Below, piece by piece: positions 17,008-25,152 of a DNA stretch of 64,000 nucleotides; the stretch's first letter is position 1; every line of letters starts with the position of its first letter. This DNA is from JAJXZP01 sp963787185 (GTDB lineage Bacteria > Spirochaetota > Spirochaetia > Treponematales > Rectinemataceae): assembly GCA_963787185.1 (NCBI GenBank), contig CAWBCC010000015.1, forward strand, positions 62,001 to 126,000. Direction: 5' to 3'. The position numbers and the translations under genes are program-made. Under the pieces are notes generated by a model. That model was given only the letters and a program-made list of their open reading frames with translations. It had not been told where the DNA came from and did no database searches.

Positions 17008-17044
17008 GGGGCCCAGCATCGGATTCTCTCGGTGCTGAGCCCCG
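17008..17044 (-). other. Intercistronic stem-loop
   Basis: GGGGC-CC-AGCA ... TGCT-GA-GCCCC forms an imperfect stem in the gap between the binding-protein stop and the ATPase start. Such structures commonly protect the upstream binding-protein message and lower ATPase expression. Confidence 0.5.
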
Positions 17045-17090
17045 GGCGGCCCCGTGTCAAGACTTCATTCCGCTATGCGAACTCGGACAC

Positions 17091-18092
17091 TCACTTCGTC
17101 AGATACTTCGTCGTCATGTCGCTCTTGATGGTGGCGGTAAGCTTCGCGAGGTCGTCCATGTAGTTGTCGACATTGTCCTTCGTGATCAGGACCTGGCCGG
17201 TGCTGATGTTATAGACGCCGGGCATGGGCTTATAGCCTTCGGACATCAGCTTGAGCGCGTAGAACGGCAGATAGCCGTGCCCGTAGTAGTTCTGGGCGTA
17301 CGTTCCGTCGAGGAATCCGTCCTTCACCGCCTTAAGGACGACCGGGTCGTTGTCGATTCCCACGCCGTCGATTCTCTTGCCGTATTTCTGCTGGTAGTCG
17401 GTGATGATCTTGGCCATCGCCACGCTCGGCACCCAGCCGGTGCAGATGATCCCGTTCACGTACCCGCCGGCTCCCGCGATGGCGCCGTTGATCTTGTCCA
17501 TCGCCTCCTGCTCGGAATTGATTCCCGCGACCTCGATCAACTTGATGCCGGGATACTGCGCAACCACTTCATCGACACCCTGCTTGCGCAGCTGCGTGTT
17601 GGGATCGGCGAGCACCTCGAGCACGTTAAGAAGAGTGCCCTGGCCGCCCATCTTCCCGATTATGTACTTCGCAGCGGTTTCGGCCTCGGCCTTGACATCG
17701 GTCATGAAGGCGAGGCTGGCCGTCGTCGGCTGGAAGGTCGTCGCGCCGAAGTTGATGACCTTTACGCCATGGGCGACGAGCTGCTTGTACAGCCCGTTGG
17801 CAGCGCTGGGATCGATCGGATAGATCGAGAAGTAGTTGTACCCTTGCGCGGCGAGCGCGAGGACGCCGGTATTCTCGCTGTCCATGTTCCAGTCGGGACC
17901 GACCTGCATCTTGACGTCGATTCCGTTCTCCTTCGCGAATGCCATGACGCCCTGCTTGACCGAGTCGAAGTAAGGATGCGGCGCAGGCACGTACCAGGCG
18001 AATTTCGCGGCAGGCTTCTCTTGCGTACCATTCGCGAAGATACTTCCGATACCGACAACCGCGATCGCGAGCACGACAAGCATCTTTTTCAT
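17091..18092 (-). CDS. Periplasmic sugar-binding protein (RbsB-type)
   Basis: 333 aa from the ATG at 18092 (GGGAGG upstream). The signal peptide MKKMLVVLAIAVVGIGSIFA is followed by NGTQEKPA, the FANGTQE ending very common in spirochaete binding proteins. The fold is type-I periplasmic binding protein (WYVPAPHPYFDSVKQGVMAF, YPIDPSAANGLYKQL, GQGTLLNVLEV, IICTGW, RIDGVGIDNDP). It belongs to the ribose/galactose/autoinducer-2 class; the ligand is unknown. It lies in the middle of the operon, after the permease. Confidence 0.93.
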   Translation of the reverse strand: MKKMLVVLAIAVVGIGSIFANGTQEKPAAKFAWYVPAPHPYFDSVKQGVMAFAKENGIDVKMQVGPDWNMDSENTGVLALAAQGYNYFSIYPIDPSAANGLYKQLVAHGVKVINFGATTFQPTTASLAFMTDVKAEAETAAKYIIGKMGGQGTLLNVLEVLADPNTQLRKQGVDEVVAQYPGIKLIEVAGINSEQEAMDKINGAIAGAGGYVNGIICTGWVPSVAMAKIITDYQQKYGKRIDGVGIDNDPVVLKAVKDGFLDGTYAQNYYGHGYLPFYALKLMSEGYKPMPGVYNISTGQVLITKDNVDNYMDDLAKLTATIKSDMTTKYLTK

Positions 18093-18150
18093 CTCATAGC
18101 CCTCCCTGTCGAAAGTGGTATTTGACACAGGATCGAAGATCCCCGTGTAC

Positions 18151-19146
18151 TCAGGTTTTTTTGACGCGACTCTGCATGCGCATCCTCAGGAACTCGACCG
18201 ATATCGCGAGCAGGATGATCAGGCCGAGGAACGTCGACTCGAAGTAGACATTGGCGCCGATCATGATCAAGCCGTTCCGTATGAGCGCCATGAGCAGTCC
18301 GGCGAAGAGGAACCCGACGGCGCTGATCGAGCCGCCGTACAGCGAGGTGCCTCCGATGATCGCCACGGCGAAGGAAATGATCATCCAATCGGAGCCGGTC
18401 GCCGGCTGCGCGGTCCCCATCCTCGAAACCCAGAGGATCCCGGCCACCGACGCGCATACTCCGGAAAGGATGTTCGCGAGGAAGATCATCCGCGAGGTGT
18501 TGATGCCGGAAAGGCGAGCCGCGTTGATATTGCCCCCGGTCGCCAGGAGTCGCCGTCCCACGACGGTATAACGGAACAGGTAGTAGATCAGGATGAGGGC
18601 GAGGATCATGAGATAGACGAGATCCGGGACGCCAAAAATGCTGCCGTTGCCCAGGACGGTGAAGCTCTGGGGTATCTCGGAGTAGGGCTTTCCTTGTGAA
18701 ATTCCATTCACTAGTCCCTGGAAAATGAAACTGCTCGCGAGGGTTACCACGAACGAGTTGAGCTTCATCCGGGAAATGAAGAAGCCGTTGAAAAGGCCCG
18801 TCACCACTCCGACCAGGAGTCCGAGCAGAACCGCCAGGATCGGATTGAGCTTGAGCACCTCGATGCTGTACCCCAGGATGACGACGGTGAGGCCGCCGAT
18901 CGCACCCAGCGACAAGTTCATGCCGCCCACCAGCAGCGCCATGGCCTGGCCCAAGGAAATGAAGACGTTTTGCGCCGCGCTCATCCAAAGGTAGTACTGA
19001 TTGAATGAGGTGAGAAAGTCCCGCGTGAGCGAGGAAAAGGCGAAAAAAAGGAAAACGGTCGCTACGATCGCGCTGGCATCGGCTCTCTTGAAGAAGGAGC
19101 GGAAGATATTGCCATTGTTCATGCGCGCTTGCTGCTCTTTGTCCAT
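18151..19146 (-). CDS. Sugar ABC importer permease, RbsC-type
   Basis: 331 aa with about 8-10 TM segments. Typical landmarks are AMALLVGGMNLSLGAIGGL, GLFNGFFISRMKLNSFVVTL, RRLLATGGNINAARLSGI and IIGGTSLYGGSISAVGFLFA, all conserved in BPD_transp_2 sugar permeases. It starts 12 nt after the UroD-like gene and pairs with the RbsA-type ATPase (homodimer expected). Confidence 0.95.
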   Translation of the reverse strand: MDKEQQARMNNGNIFRSFFKRADASAIVATVFLFFAFSSLTRDFLTSFNQYYLWMSAAQNVFISLGQAMALLVGGMNLSLGAIGGLTVVILGYSIEVLKLNPILAVLLGLLVGVVTGLFNGFFISRMKLNSFVVTLASSFIFQGLVNGISQGKPYSEIPQSFTVLGNGSIFGVPDLVYLMILALILIYYLFRYTVVGRRLLATGGNINAARLSGINTSRMIFLANILSGVCASVAGILWVSRMGTAQPATGSDWMIISFAVAIIGGTSLYGGSISAVGFLFAGLLMALIRNGLIMIGANVYFESTFLGLIILLAISVEFLRMRMQSRVKKT

Positions 19147-19157
19147 GTGGTAAACCT

Positions 19158-20402
19158 TTATCGTCCGTTGTATTCGGCGACAGCCGAGAACATAGCCACT
19201 ACGTTCTCTGGCGGAACGTCGGGCAAAATATTGTGGACAGGATTGAACACGAAGCCTCCTCCCTTGGAGAAAATTTCAAGACGCTCTAGGGCCTGGCGCC
19301 TGACATCCGCCGGGCTGCCGTTGTTGAGGACGCTGCGAGTATCGATGCCGCCGCCCCAGAAGGTCATGTCGGCGCCGAACTCGCGCTTGAGCCGCCCCGG
19401 TTCCATGTCCCTCACGTTGGTCTGGACCGGGTTGAGTATCTCGAATCCGGCCTCGATGAGGTCGGGAAGGAGCGGATAGATCGATCCGCAGGAGTGCAGG
19501 AAGGTGTGCATGTCCGAATGCGCGTGGGCGTAGGAGCAGAGCGCGGCGTGCCGCGGCTTGAACAGCCTGCGGTAGATTTCCGGCTGCATGAATAGGCCCT
19601 GGTCCGTGCCCAGATCGTCGCCGAAGCGAACCACGTCGACTATATCCCCCAGGTACTCGCAGACCTTGGCCAGCGTGGCCATGTGGACTTCCATGAGCGC
19701 GTCGAGGAGGGACTCGACTTTTTCCGGTTCGAGCATCAGGTCGACGAGGAAGTTGTCTATGCGCCGAAGGAAGGTACCCCACTCGAAGAGGTTGCAGCCT
19801 ACCACCACCATGAGAGCCTTGTCCGTCTCGGCCCTCAGGCGGAGTGTGCGTTCGCGCAGCAGCGGCCAGAAATTCGGCAGAGTGGCGCTGTCCCAGGGCG
19901 AGTGCACCAGCGCGGACCAGAGGACCTTACCCATGGCCTCGCCGAGACCGGAATAGTCAGCGGGCCAGCCTTCGGCATAGGGGAAATAGGTGCCGTCGAA
20001 GAATGCGGCGCCCTCCGGCATGCGCGCGATGAGCGTGCCGTCGCGGTGATAGGCGTTCCAGGACCCGTCGTCCCGGCGGACGGGCCGAAACCATGCCGGG
20101 TACTGGGCCGTTTCACCCGAGGGGAGGACGATGTCGTGCCAGTCCGAGTCTTCGGTGTTGAAGGTTCTTCCGATATCGAGGACATCGATCCCGAAGCGGT
20201 CGATCGCCCATTCTTCAGGTTGAGCCAGCTGTTGCACGACATCGTAGATGCGGACGGCTCCGCCTTGTATCCCAAGATGACGTTTTACGCGGGCATAGGC
20301 CGTGGCCGATATCCCCGAGCTGGGCGTCGATCCAAGACCTACCGGCACCATGTCCGCTTCATGGTGGTTAATGGCGGCAAGCACGCGTTCGCGCGGCGTC
20401 AT
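19158..20402 (-). CDS. UroD-fold (uroporphyrinogen decarboxylase-like) methyltransferase-type protein
   Basis: 414 aa. It begins TPRERVLAAINHHEADMVPV, the common opening of MtaA/CmuA-like UroD-fold proteins, and contains VDVVRFGDDLGTDQGLFMQP, FLHSCGSIYPLLPDLIEAGF (the conserved H-x-C-G zinc motif) and EILNPVQ. In this family the zinc site activates a thiol or corrinoid-bound methyl group; it is not a haem-pathway enzyme, which lacks the HxCG motif. No corrinoid protein gene is nearby. Its place between a hydrolase and a sugar permease suggests it acts on a methylated (methoxy- or methylthio-) sugar, which is an inference. Confidence 0.8.
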   Translation of the reverse strand: MTPRERVLAAINHHEADMVPVGLGSTPSSGISATAYARVKRHLGIQGGAVRIYDVVQQLAQPEEWAIDRFGIDVLDIGRTFNTEDSDWHDIVLPSGETAQYPAWFRPVRRDDGSWNAYHRDGTLIARMPEGAAFFDGTYFPYAEGWPADYSGLGEAMGKVLWSALVHSPWDSATLPNFWPLLRERTLRLRAETDKALMVVVGCNLFEWGTFLRRIDNFLVDLMLEPEKVESLLDALMEVHMATLAKVCEYLGDIVDVVRFGDDLGTDQGLFMQPEIYRRLFKPRHAALCSYAHAHSDMHTFLHSCGSIYPLLPDLIEAGFEILNPVQTNVRDMEPGRLKREFGADMTFWGGGIDTRSVLNNGSPADVRRQALERLEIFSKGGGFVFNPVHNILPDVPPENVVAMFSAVAEYNGR

Positions 20403-20464
20403 ATAGTGCTCCTTTGCCAGTCGGGGACACGAGAATTCCCAAAGGTTTTCTCAAGCGACATGGT

Positions 20465-21298
20465 TCACCGAGATTCCTCCGGCTTGTAGATGATGCTCGT
20501 GTCTTTCCAATCATAGCGTAGCCCTGAACCGATCATTGTCCTCTCGAACCTCCCTTTGATGCTTCCCTCCAGAATCGAGCCTATGCCGGAGAGCAGTTCT
20601 TCAAGTGGTCGCAATGGCAGGGTCCCGCATTCTCCGTGCCCCGAGAGGATCGAGTCGAAGCCCCCCGCGCTCAGTAGCCTCAACATGACTTCATGGTATT
20701 CCGAGAGTGGAGCGCTCTCGTCGAGGTGTAGCCACATCGGCCCCCAATGCGCGAGAGGTACGTAGGAGTCACCGGCGAAAAGCATCCGCCTTCCCGTATC
20801 CAAGTAGCAGACACTCCCCTGTGTGTGCCCGGGCGTTAGGTGGGCCGTGATGGTTCTAGAGCCCAGATCGATCTCCATGCCCTCCTCCACGTAGGCGACT
20901 CCCTTCGACGGGGGGCAGCCCCATATGTCGAATTGTGGCCCCGTGTCGACATGGACCAGGAGTCCGCTGCGGCGTATAAACTCGCGCTTCTCTTCGAGGT
21001 CGCGGGTGGTCAACCGTCTCGCATCGTACTCGCCCAAAAGGACTTGGTCGAATTGATTATTGCCGAGCGCGTGATCGCAGTGTCCGTGCGTATTCGCGAC
21101 TATTAAGGGAAGGCGGGTTATTCTCCCGACGAACTCCTTGAGTCCACCCAGACCCCAGCCTGTGTCGATCAGCAGGGCTTTCTCCCTGCCCGTGAGCAGA
21201 TAGATGTTGTCCTGACCATGATCACTGATGCGCCACGTTCCTTCGTCCACGCGGTAGGCACTCAACCATCCATCCGTCTCAACGGGGATTTCCTTCAT
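20465..21298 (-). CDS. Metallo-beta-lactamase-fold hydrolase
   Basis: 277 aa from the ATG at 21298; an upstream in-frame start at 21337 has no ribosome site and reads into low-conservation sequence. The metal motif is NTHGHCDHALGN (HxHxDH), followed by a histidine in LTPGHTQGSVCY, an aspartate in LFAGDSYVP and a final histidine in SGHGE, a complete dinuclear zinc site. Such proteins act as lactonases, thioesterases or glyoxalase II enzymes. First gene of the minus-strand operon. The last residues (YDWKDTSIIYKPEESR) recur in the remnant at 15293-15454. Confidence 0.88.
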   Translation of the reverse strand: MKEIPVETDGWLSAYRVDEGTWRISDHGQDNIYLLTGREKALLIDTGWGLGGLKEFVGRITRLPLIVANTHGHCDHALGNNQFDQVLLGEYDARRLTTRDLEEKREFIRRSGLLVHVDTGPQFDIWGCPPSKGVAYVEEGMEIDLGSRTITAHLTPGHTQGSVCYLDTGRRMLFAGDSYVPLAHWGPMWLHLDESAPLSEYHEVMLRLLSAGGFDSILSGHGECGTLPLRPLEELLSGIGSILEGSIKGRFERTMIGSGLRYDWKDTSIIYKPEESR

Positions 21299-21416
21299 CG
21301 CACAACTTCCCCTCTGAGTCTCGTCTTTGTACCACACCAGAAGTTGGCCAATTCCCTAGGAAAGTGCCTCTGCGCCTTGGAAATCCGGATCTGGTGTCAG
21401 ATCTCTGCCAATTCTT

Positions 21417-21500
21417 TCATTCTTCATGATATAGAGCCGCATGGCTCATTTGAGATTCTCGGACAGGTCGGAAGAATGGGACAGGCACGGAAGATCCCAT
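21417..21500 (-). CDS. Possible 27-aa leader peptide
   Basis: The predicted long leader of the sugar operon carries AAGGAG six bases before an ATG at 21500. The frame reads MGSSVPVPFFRPVRESQMSH, then AALYHEE and TGA. The ribosome site is stronger than that of the first structural gene. It is short, has no known relative and no obvious repeated regulatory codons, so it may be an upstream ORF or chance. Confidence 0.35.
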   Translation of the reverse strand: MGSSVPVPFFRPVRESQMSHAALYHEE

Positions 21501-21527
21501 CGACGACTCCTTAATATTTTCAGTAAC

Positions 21528-21556
21528 ATCGTATTCTATCGATTCGATATTGTCAA
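21528..21556 (-). promoter_or_regulatory. Promoter of the sugar transport operon
   Basis: Minus strand TTGACA (21556-21551), 17-bp spacer, TACGAT (21533-21528). The spacer holds the 13-bp palindrome at 21537-21549. The predicted leader to the first gene (ATG at 21298) is over 220 nt. Confidence 0.65.
21537..21549. promoter_or_regulatory. Palindromic operator TATCGA-T-TCGATA
   Basis: Perfect inverted repeat of 6 bp around one base, located between the -35 and -10 boxes of the sugar operon promoter, where binding would block polymerase. The divergent LacI-family protein is the probable ligand-controlled binder. Confidence 0.55.
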
Positions 21557-21591
21557 ATTTATTTTTAATTATTATTCATTATTAGTAATAA

Positions 21592-21620
21592 TTGACTAAT
21601 ATTATTTGGGGGTTTATAGT
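21592..21620 (+). promoter_or_regulatory. Promoter of second lacI-type gene, leaderless
   Basis: TTGACT (21592-21597), 17-bp spacer, TATAGT (21615-21620). Six bases later comes the ATG at 21627, so the start point should coincide with the start codon. A further AT-rich inverted repeat, ATTATT-AGT-AATAAT (21578-21592), abuts the -35 box. Confidence 0.65.
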
Positions 21621-21626
21621 GCTCGC

Positions 21627-22730
21627 ATGAAATCCCATGTCACGACGAGCGATGTGGCGGCGAGGGCCGGAGTCTCGCAATCAACGGTCTCGTGTGTACT
21701 ATCGGGTAAAGCCAACATCTCGGCGGAGGTCCGCGAACGCGTGCTCACGGCCGCTCGGGAACTCGGCTATATCGCCAGGAAAAGCGGCTCAGCTCGACGC
21801 AAGAAGAAAAATCGACGTAAAACAATCGGTATTATCCTCGATCTGAACCCGCCGCTGCCGTTCGTGTGGAATTTCGAGCGCCCCATCCTGTACCATTTGG
21901 AAGCAAATCTCTCGGAAGAGGGATACAACATCGTGGTGGTTCCGATCAGTTTCACGCATTCCGAAGAAGAGCTTTACCAGAAAATCGTCGCTCAGCAGGT
22001 CGACGCGCTGGTTTCGATACTTTTCGTCAACGAGAGCGTATTCAATAAACTGAATAGCGAAGACATCCCCGTCCTGGTCATTATGAACGACGCCTTACAA
22101 ACGAAGTTCCATGCGGTGCTCGTCGACGACTTCCAAGGAACGTTCGACGGCACCACATACCTCGTTGAACTTGGACATCGGAATCTGCTGTATATGGACT
22201 ATGAGCGGCCGGATATGCCCGCGCTCATCATCGACCGCTTCTACGGCTTCGCCAAGGCGGTGGAGCACTTTCATCTCGTCTTTCCCGAACACCACCACAT
22301 CAGGAGCACGACAACGAACATCGAGGAGCTGACATCCCTCCTGGAGCCGATCTTTAAGGAACCCGATCCCCCTACCGCAATCATAGCCCTGGATGACTAC
22401 ATTGCCGCGAGTCTGATGCTCGCGCTGCAGAGGCTTGGTCTGGCCGTGCCGGAGCATGTCTCGCTGCTTTCGATAGGCGATGTTCTGGACTACGACCAGC
22501 CTTACATTCCACGAATAACCACCGTCCAGATCAACAACGCCCTCGCCGGCAAGTTGGCCGGCGAAATTCTGATGGATGTAATGAAGAAAGGCCTCCACAC
22601 GCCCCAGATTCTCAAGGTCACTCCCCGCATCGTCGAACGCGGGTCATGCAGGAAAATTGAAGGGCCAACCTGGATTGGGGCCGCCCGGACCGGTGGCGAA
22701 AAGTTGCAATCGGCTATGCCGGGCGGATGA
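21627..22730 (+). CDS. LacI/GalR-family transcriptional regulator (second)
   Basis: 367 aa from the ATG at 21627. HTH TSDVAARAGVSQSTVSCVLS (residues 6-25), then a basic patch ARKSGSARRKKKNRRKTIGI that extends the hinge, and the sensor domain (LDLNPPLPFVWNFERPILYH, QQVDALVSILF, TAIIALDDYIAASLMLALQR, VSLLSIGDV). The effector-binding half is longer than usual at the C terminus (about 25 extra residues). It is divergent from the transport operon and most likely represses it through the palindrome in that promoter. A TTG 21 bp upstream is in frame but lies within the promoter, so it is not used. Confidence 0.93.
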   Translation: MKSHVTTSDVAARAGVSQSTVSCVLSGKANISAEVRERVLTAARELGYIARKSGSARRKKKNRRKTIGIILDLNPPLPFVWNFERPILYHLEANLSEEGYNIVVVPISFTHSEEELYQKIVAQQVDALVSILFVNESVFNKLNSEDIPVLVIMNDALQTKFHAVLVDDFQGTFDGTTYLVELGHRNLLYMDYERPDMPALIIDRFYGFAKAVEHFHLVFPEHHHIRSTTTNIEELTSLLEPIFKEPDPPTAIIALDDYIAASLMLALQRLGLAVPEHVSLLSIGDVLDYDQPYIPRITTVQINNALAGKLAGEILMDVMKKGLHTPQILKVTPRIVERGSCRKIEGPTWIGAARTGGEKLQSAMPGG

Positions 22731-22742
22731 GAGGAGAAAGCC

Positions 22743-22758
22743 ACAGAGGCACGGAGCT
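22743..22758 (+). repeat. Dispersed repeat copy 1, CCACAGAGGCACGGAG
   Basis: The same 16-base string recurs at 61550-61565 and, with one change, near 63945. All three copies are intergenic and follow a purine-rich GAAA-like lead. Confidence 0.6.
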
Positions 22759-22946
22759 TTCAACGTGACAAGAACATCTTCAGAACCTTTCGCAACGCCT
22801 CGAAATCTCTCCATTATGCTTTCCCTCTTCGCTTTCTCCTCTCCCCTCTGTCTCTCTGCGCCTCTCTTCCCCTTTTCTTCTTCAAATTAAGGGGTAGAGC
22901 TGTATCGGCCGACGGCGGTGGGAAATACTAATACCTGCGATAGTAA

Positions 22947-22969
22947 GGCGACACGCTATGCGTGTCGCC
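22947..22969. repeat. 10-bp perfect hairpin GGCGACACGC-TAT-GCGTGTCGCC
   Basis: Perfect stem with a 3-nt loop. It is flanked by AATACCT (22929-22935) and AGGTATT (22980-22986), which can pair to extend the structure. Confidence 0.6.
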
Positions 22970-23000
22970 GAATAGAGGAAGGTATTCGTGCAAAGGCCTC

Positions 23001-23039
23001 CAGCCGTAGAAAATGGTCGGTTACCATTTTCTACGGCTG
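23001..23039. repeat. 17-bp perfect hairpin with CGGTT loop
   Basis: CAGCCGTAGAAAATGGT (23001-23017), loop CGGTT, then the exact complement to 23039. A further inverted repeat, CAAAGGCCT (22991-22999) and AGGCCTTTG (23067-23075), encloses it. No T-tract follows, so a terminator is unlikely. The same CGGTT loop tops the hairpin at 48548-48582. Confidence 0.65.
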
Positions 23040-23100
23040 CGGCGGCGTATGTTTTGCTACTAATGAAGGCCTTTGTAAGCTCGCGACGAATCGATGCTTC

Positions 23101-23682
23101 CTAATGTTTCACGGCGCCGTTTTCGCGCAGGGCCAGCTTGAGCCGCCCCCGCAGCTCGAGGAGAATCGCGGCGTAGTCCGGGCTTTTCCAGTCGGCATAG
23201 GTCCAGGGAAGGCTCGAGAAGCCTCCATTTTCGAATATGAGCGTGAGCTCGGCATATATCCCCTCCGACAGTGCGATGCGGTGCGGCCGAGCCTTGGTGG
23301 TCGCCAGGACGAAGCCGCCGAGCGTGAGGAGGCCGGGATCGAGATTGAAGCGACGCGGAGTTTCGAGGCGGGAGCCGCGGCGGGCTTCGCCTGCGAGGCG
23401 CGCTTCGAGCTCGTTGGTCCAAAGCTTGACGGAGGCGAGGGTCGAGGGGTCCACGAGGGCAGGGAAGGACAGAAAGGAGCGGAGGATCGAGCCGCCCAAT
23501 TCGTCGGCGTAGTAATCGGTCCAGCCGAAGGGCAAAGCTCCCGAGAAAAAATCGGCACGGCCGAAGCGCTCTTCCAGGGCCGCGAACAGCGATCCTTCGC
23601 GGTCGAGGACGGCCCCATCGCCCGCCGAGGAGAGAATGGCCACGACGAGCCGCGAGCCCTGAAAGGGCCTAACCGATCCCAT
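23101..23682 (-). CDS. DUF4416-family protein
   Basis: 193 aa, the normal size for this family. Recognisable features are LVVAILSSAGDGAV, FGRADFFSGALPFGWTDYYA, RRFNLDPGLLTLGGFVLATT, GIYAELTLIFENGGFSSLPW and TYADWKSPDY near the C terminus. The family is conserved in spirochaetes and deltaproteobacteria and has no assigned function. The gene is monocistronic and divergent from the next; the shared 48-bp gap must contain both promoters. Confidence 0.85.
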   Translation of the reverse strand: MGSVRPFQGSRLVVAILSSAGDGAVLDREGSLFAALEERFGRADFFSGALPFGWTDYYADELGGSILRSFLSFPALVDPSTLASVKLWTNELEARLAGEARRGSRLETPRRFNLDPGLLTLGGFVLATTKARPHRIALSEGIYAELTLIFENGGFSSLPWTYADWKSPDYAAILLELRGRLKLALRENGAVKH

Positions 23683-23691
23683 ACGCCGATC

Positions 23692-23720
23692 TTGCCTTAC
23701 TCGTCCATTTAAATCATACT
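23692..23720 (+). promoter_or_regulatory. Promoter, near-leaderless, for the 23731 gene
   Basis: TTGCCT (23692-23697), 17-bp spacer, CATACT (23715-23720), with the ATG only 10 nt further on and no Shine-Dalgarno. Confidence 0.45.
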
Positions 23721-23730
23721 CTGCCTACTT

Positions 23731-25152
23731 ATGGAAGACTCGCAAGCCTACGCGAAGCTCCTGGAGGAAAGGCTCGACGCGCGGCGCGAAAGGCTGGATC
23801 GCTCCGACCTGCCCCGCCTCAAAGAGAGCTTCAAGCTCTTCCAGTCCGCGTTCCAGGGCATCCAGCAGGTTCTTTACAAGAAAGGCGTAATCCACGACGA
23901 TCCCTACAAGTACGACCTCAAAATCTCCGAGGTGACGACGCCGCCCGAAGGCCCTTTCACGGAATCCGAAAAGATCGACCAGATCAGCATGCGGGTTTCC
24001 CAGCTCGATTCCTATCTCGATTTTCTCAACAACTATTATCAGTTCAGCACCGAGTTCCTCACCATGGGTCGCATAAAGCGCCTGCTCGGACTCACGCGCT
24101 ACTTCAATTTCACCCAGTTTTCGGAGACGAGCACGAGCCAGAACACGCGGGCCCTCGCCGAGCTCGCCGGCATGGTCAAGAAGGGATCGGATCAGCTCTC
24201 CTCGGGCCTCATCGCAGAGAGTCTGGGGCAGCTCGACCGCGCGACGCGGGACATTTTGGCTTCGCTCAAGGAGCTTACGGCCTACCATAGGGAGCGCTAC
24301 AAACTCGAGGTCCGTCAGCTCGTCATGCCGGGGCTCGAGCTGGACGCAACCTTCGTCATCACGCATCGCGAGGACGCGCTGCGCCAGGTCAAGCGCAAGT
24401 TCGTGGAAGTGGCCGGCGAACGTCCCTTCTTCGCCGAGCTGGTCGAAGAGATGCTCCTCGAGGACTACAGCTCCGACGGCCAAACCCTGCGCGACGCCGT
24501 CCTCAAGCGCTTCGAGCCGGTGGCGGAAAAGAAGATCGAACGCAGCCAGGAAAAGTCCTTCAAATCGGTGATCCTGGACGGAGCGCGGCTCCTTTCCGGC
24601 GCGGGCTATCCCCTGGAAGACGCCGTATCGAAGCTTTCGGAGAACTCCGCGCTCATCGAATCGCGCAACCAGAGCCTGGGCGCTAAGCTTCGGCGCATGC
24701 TCAAGAGGTTGTTTTCCCCCGAAAGCAAAGGTATCTTCTACGAGATCGAATATATCGACCCGGTCACCTCCCAGCGCAGAACGGAAAGGCTCGATTTCGG
24801 TCTCTTCGTCGAGGAAACGAGCAAGCGCGCCCGAGTCCTGTCGTCGCTGATCCAGCGATCCGGCCCCACATTCAAGCGCATGGAGGGCATGCCTGAGGAT
24901 CAGGCTTACAAATTTCTGGGGCGGAATATCGAAGAGCTCCAGAAGACGCTACGCACGCTCGCCGCCCTAGACGAGTTTTTCAAAGGCACGGCTCTCCAAG
25001 AAGACAAGGGCAGAATCAGAAGCGTCAAGACCGAGCTTACGACCATAAAGGGAGCCGTGATCAAGGCCAATCAGAAAAAACACGAATATGTCGCGCAATG
25101 CGAAGAGCGAGAACAGATGCGGCGTCTGGGAATTCGCGACCTGACTCAATAG
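23731..25152 (+). CDS. Conserved hypothetical protein, largely helical
   Basis: 473 aa with no signal peptide or TM segment. It is rich in charged heptad-like helices (MEDSQAYAKLLEERLDARRE, ISMRVSQLDSYLDFLNNYYQ, KRARVLSSLIQRSGPTFKRM). I recognise no catalytic motif. Its general look matches large cytoplasmic spirochaete-conserved proteins of unknown role. The 3' end is unusual: the last 18 bases including the stop codon are duplicated 26 bp downstream. Confidence 0.75.
   Translation: MEDSQAYAKLLEERLDARRERLDRSDLPRLKESFKLFQSAFQGIQQVLYKKGVIHDDPYKYDLKISEVTTPPEGPFTESEKIDQISMRVSQLDSYLDFLNNYYQFSTEFLTMGRIKRLLGLTRYFNFTQFSETSTSQNTRALAELAGMVKKGSDQLSSGLIAESLGQLDRATRDILASLKELTAYHRERYKLEVRQLVMPGLELDATFVITHREDALRQVKRKFVEVAGERPFFAELVEEMLLEDYSSDGQTLRDAVLKRFEPVAEKKIERSQEKSFKSVILDGARLLSGAGYPLEDAVSKLSENSALIESRNQSLGAKLRRMLKRLFSPESKGIFYEIEYIDPVTSQRRTERLDFGLFVEETSKRARVLSSLIQRSGPTFKRMEGMPEDQAYKFLGRNIEELQKTLRTLAALDEFFKGTALQEDKGRIRSVKTELTTIKGAVIKANQKKHEYVAQCEEREQMRRLGIRDLTQ

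Larger units (their letters stand above)
22731..23100. other. Gene-free 370-bp block with repeat and nested hairpins
   Basis: No credible gene is seen. It holds one copy of the dispersed CCACAGAGGCACGGAG repeat (22743-22758), a pyrimidine-rich tract (about 22810-22885) and, from 22925 to 23080, two strong hairpins (described separately) bracketed by short inverted repeats. Confidence 0.7.

Noticed and set aside
19158..20402. Uroporphyrinogen decarboxylase of haem synthesis
   Set aside because: It has the H-x-C-G zinc motif and operon context of MtaA/CmuA-like proteins and no neighbouring haem genes.
23001..23039. Hairpin as part of a CRISPR array
   Set aside because: Single inverted repeat, no regularly spaced direct repeats and no cas genes in the window.
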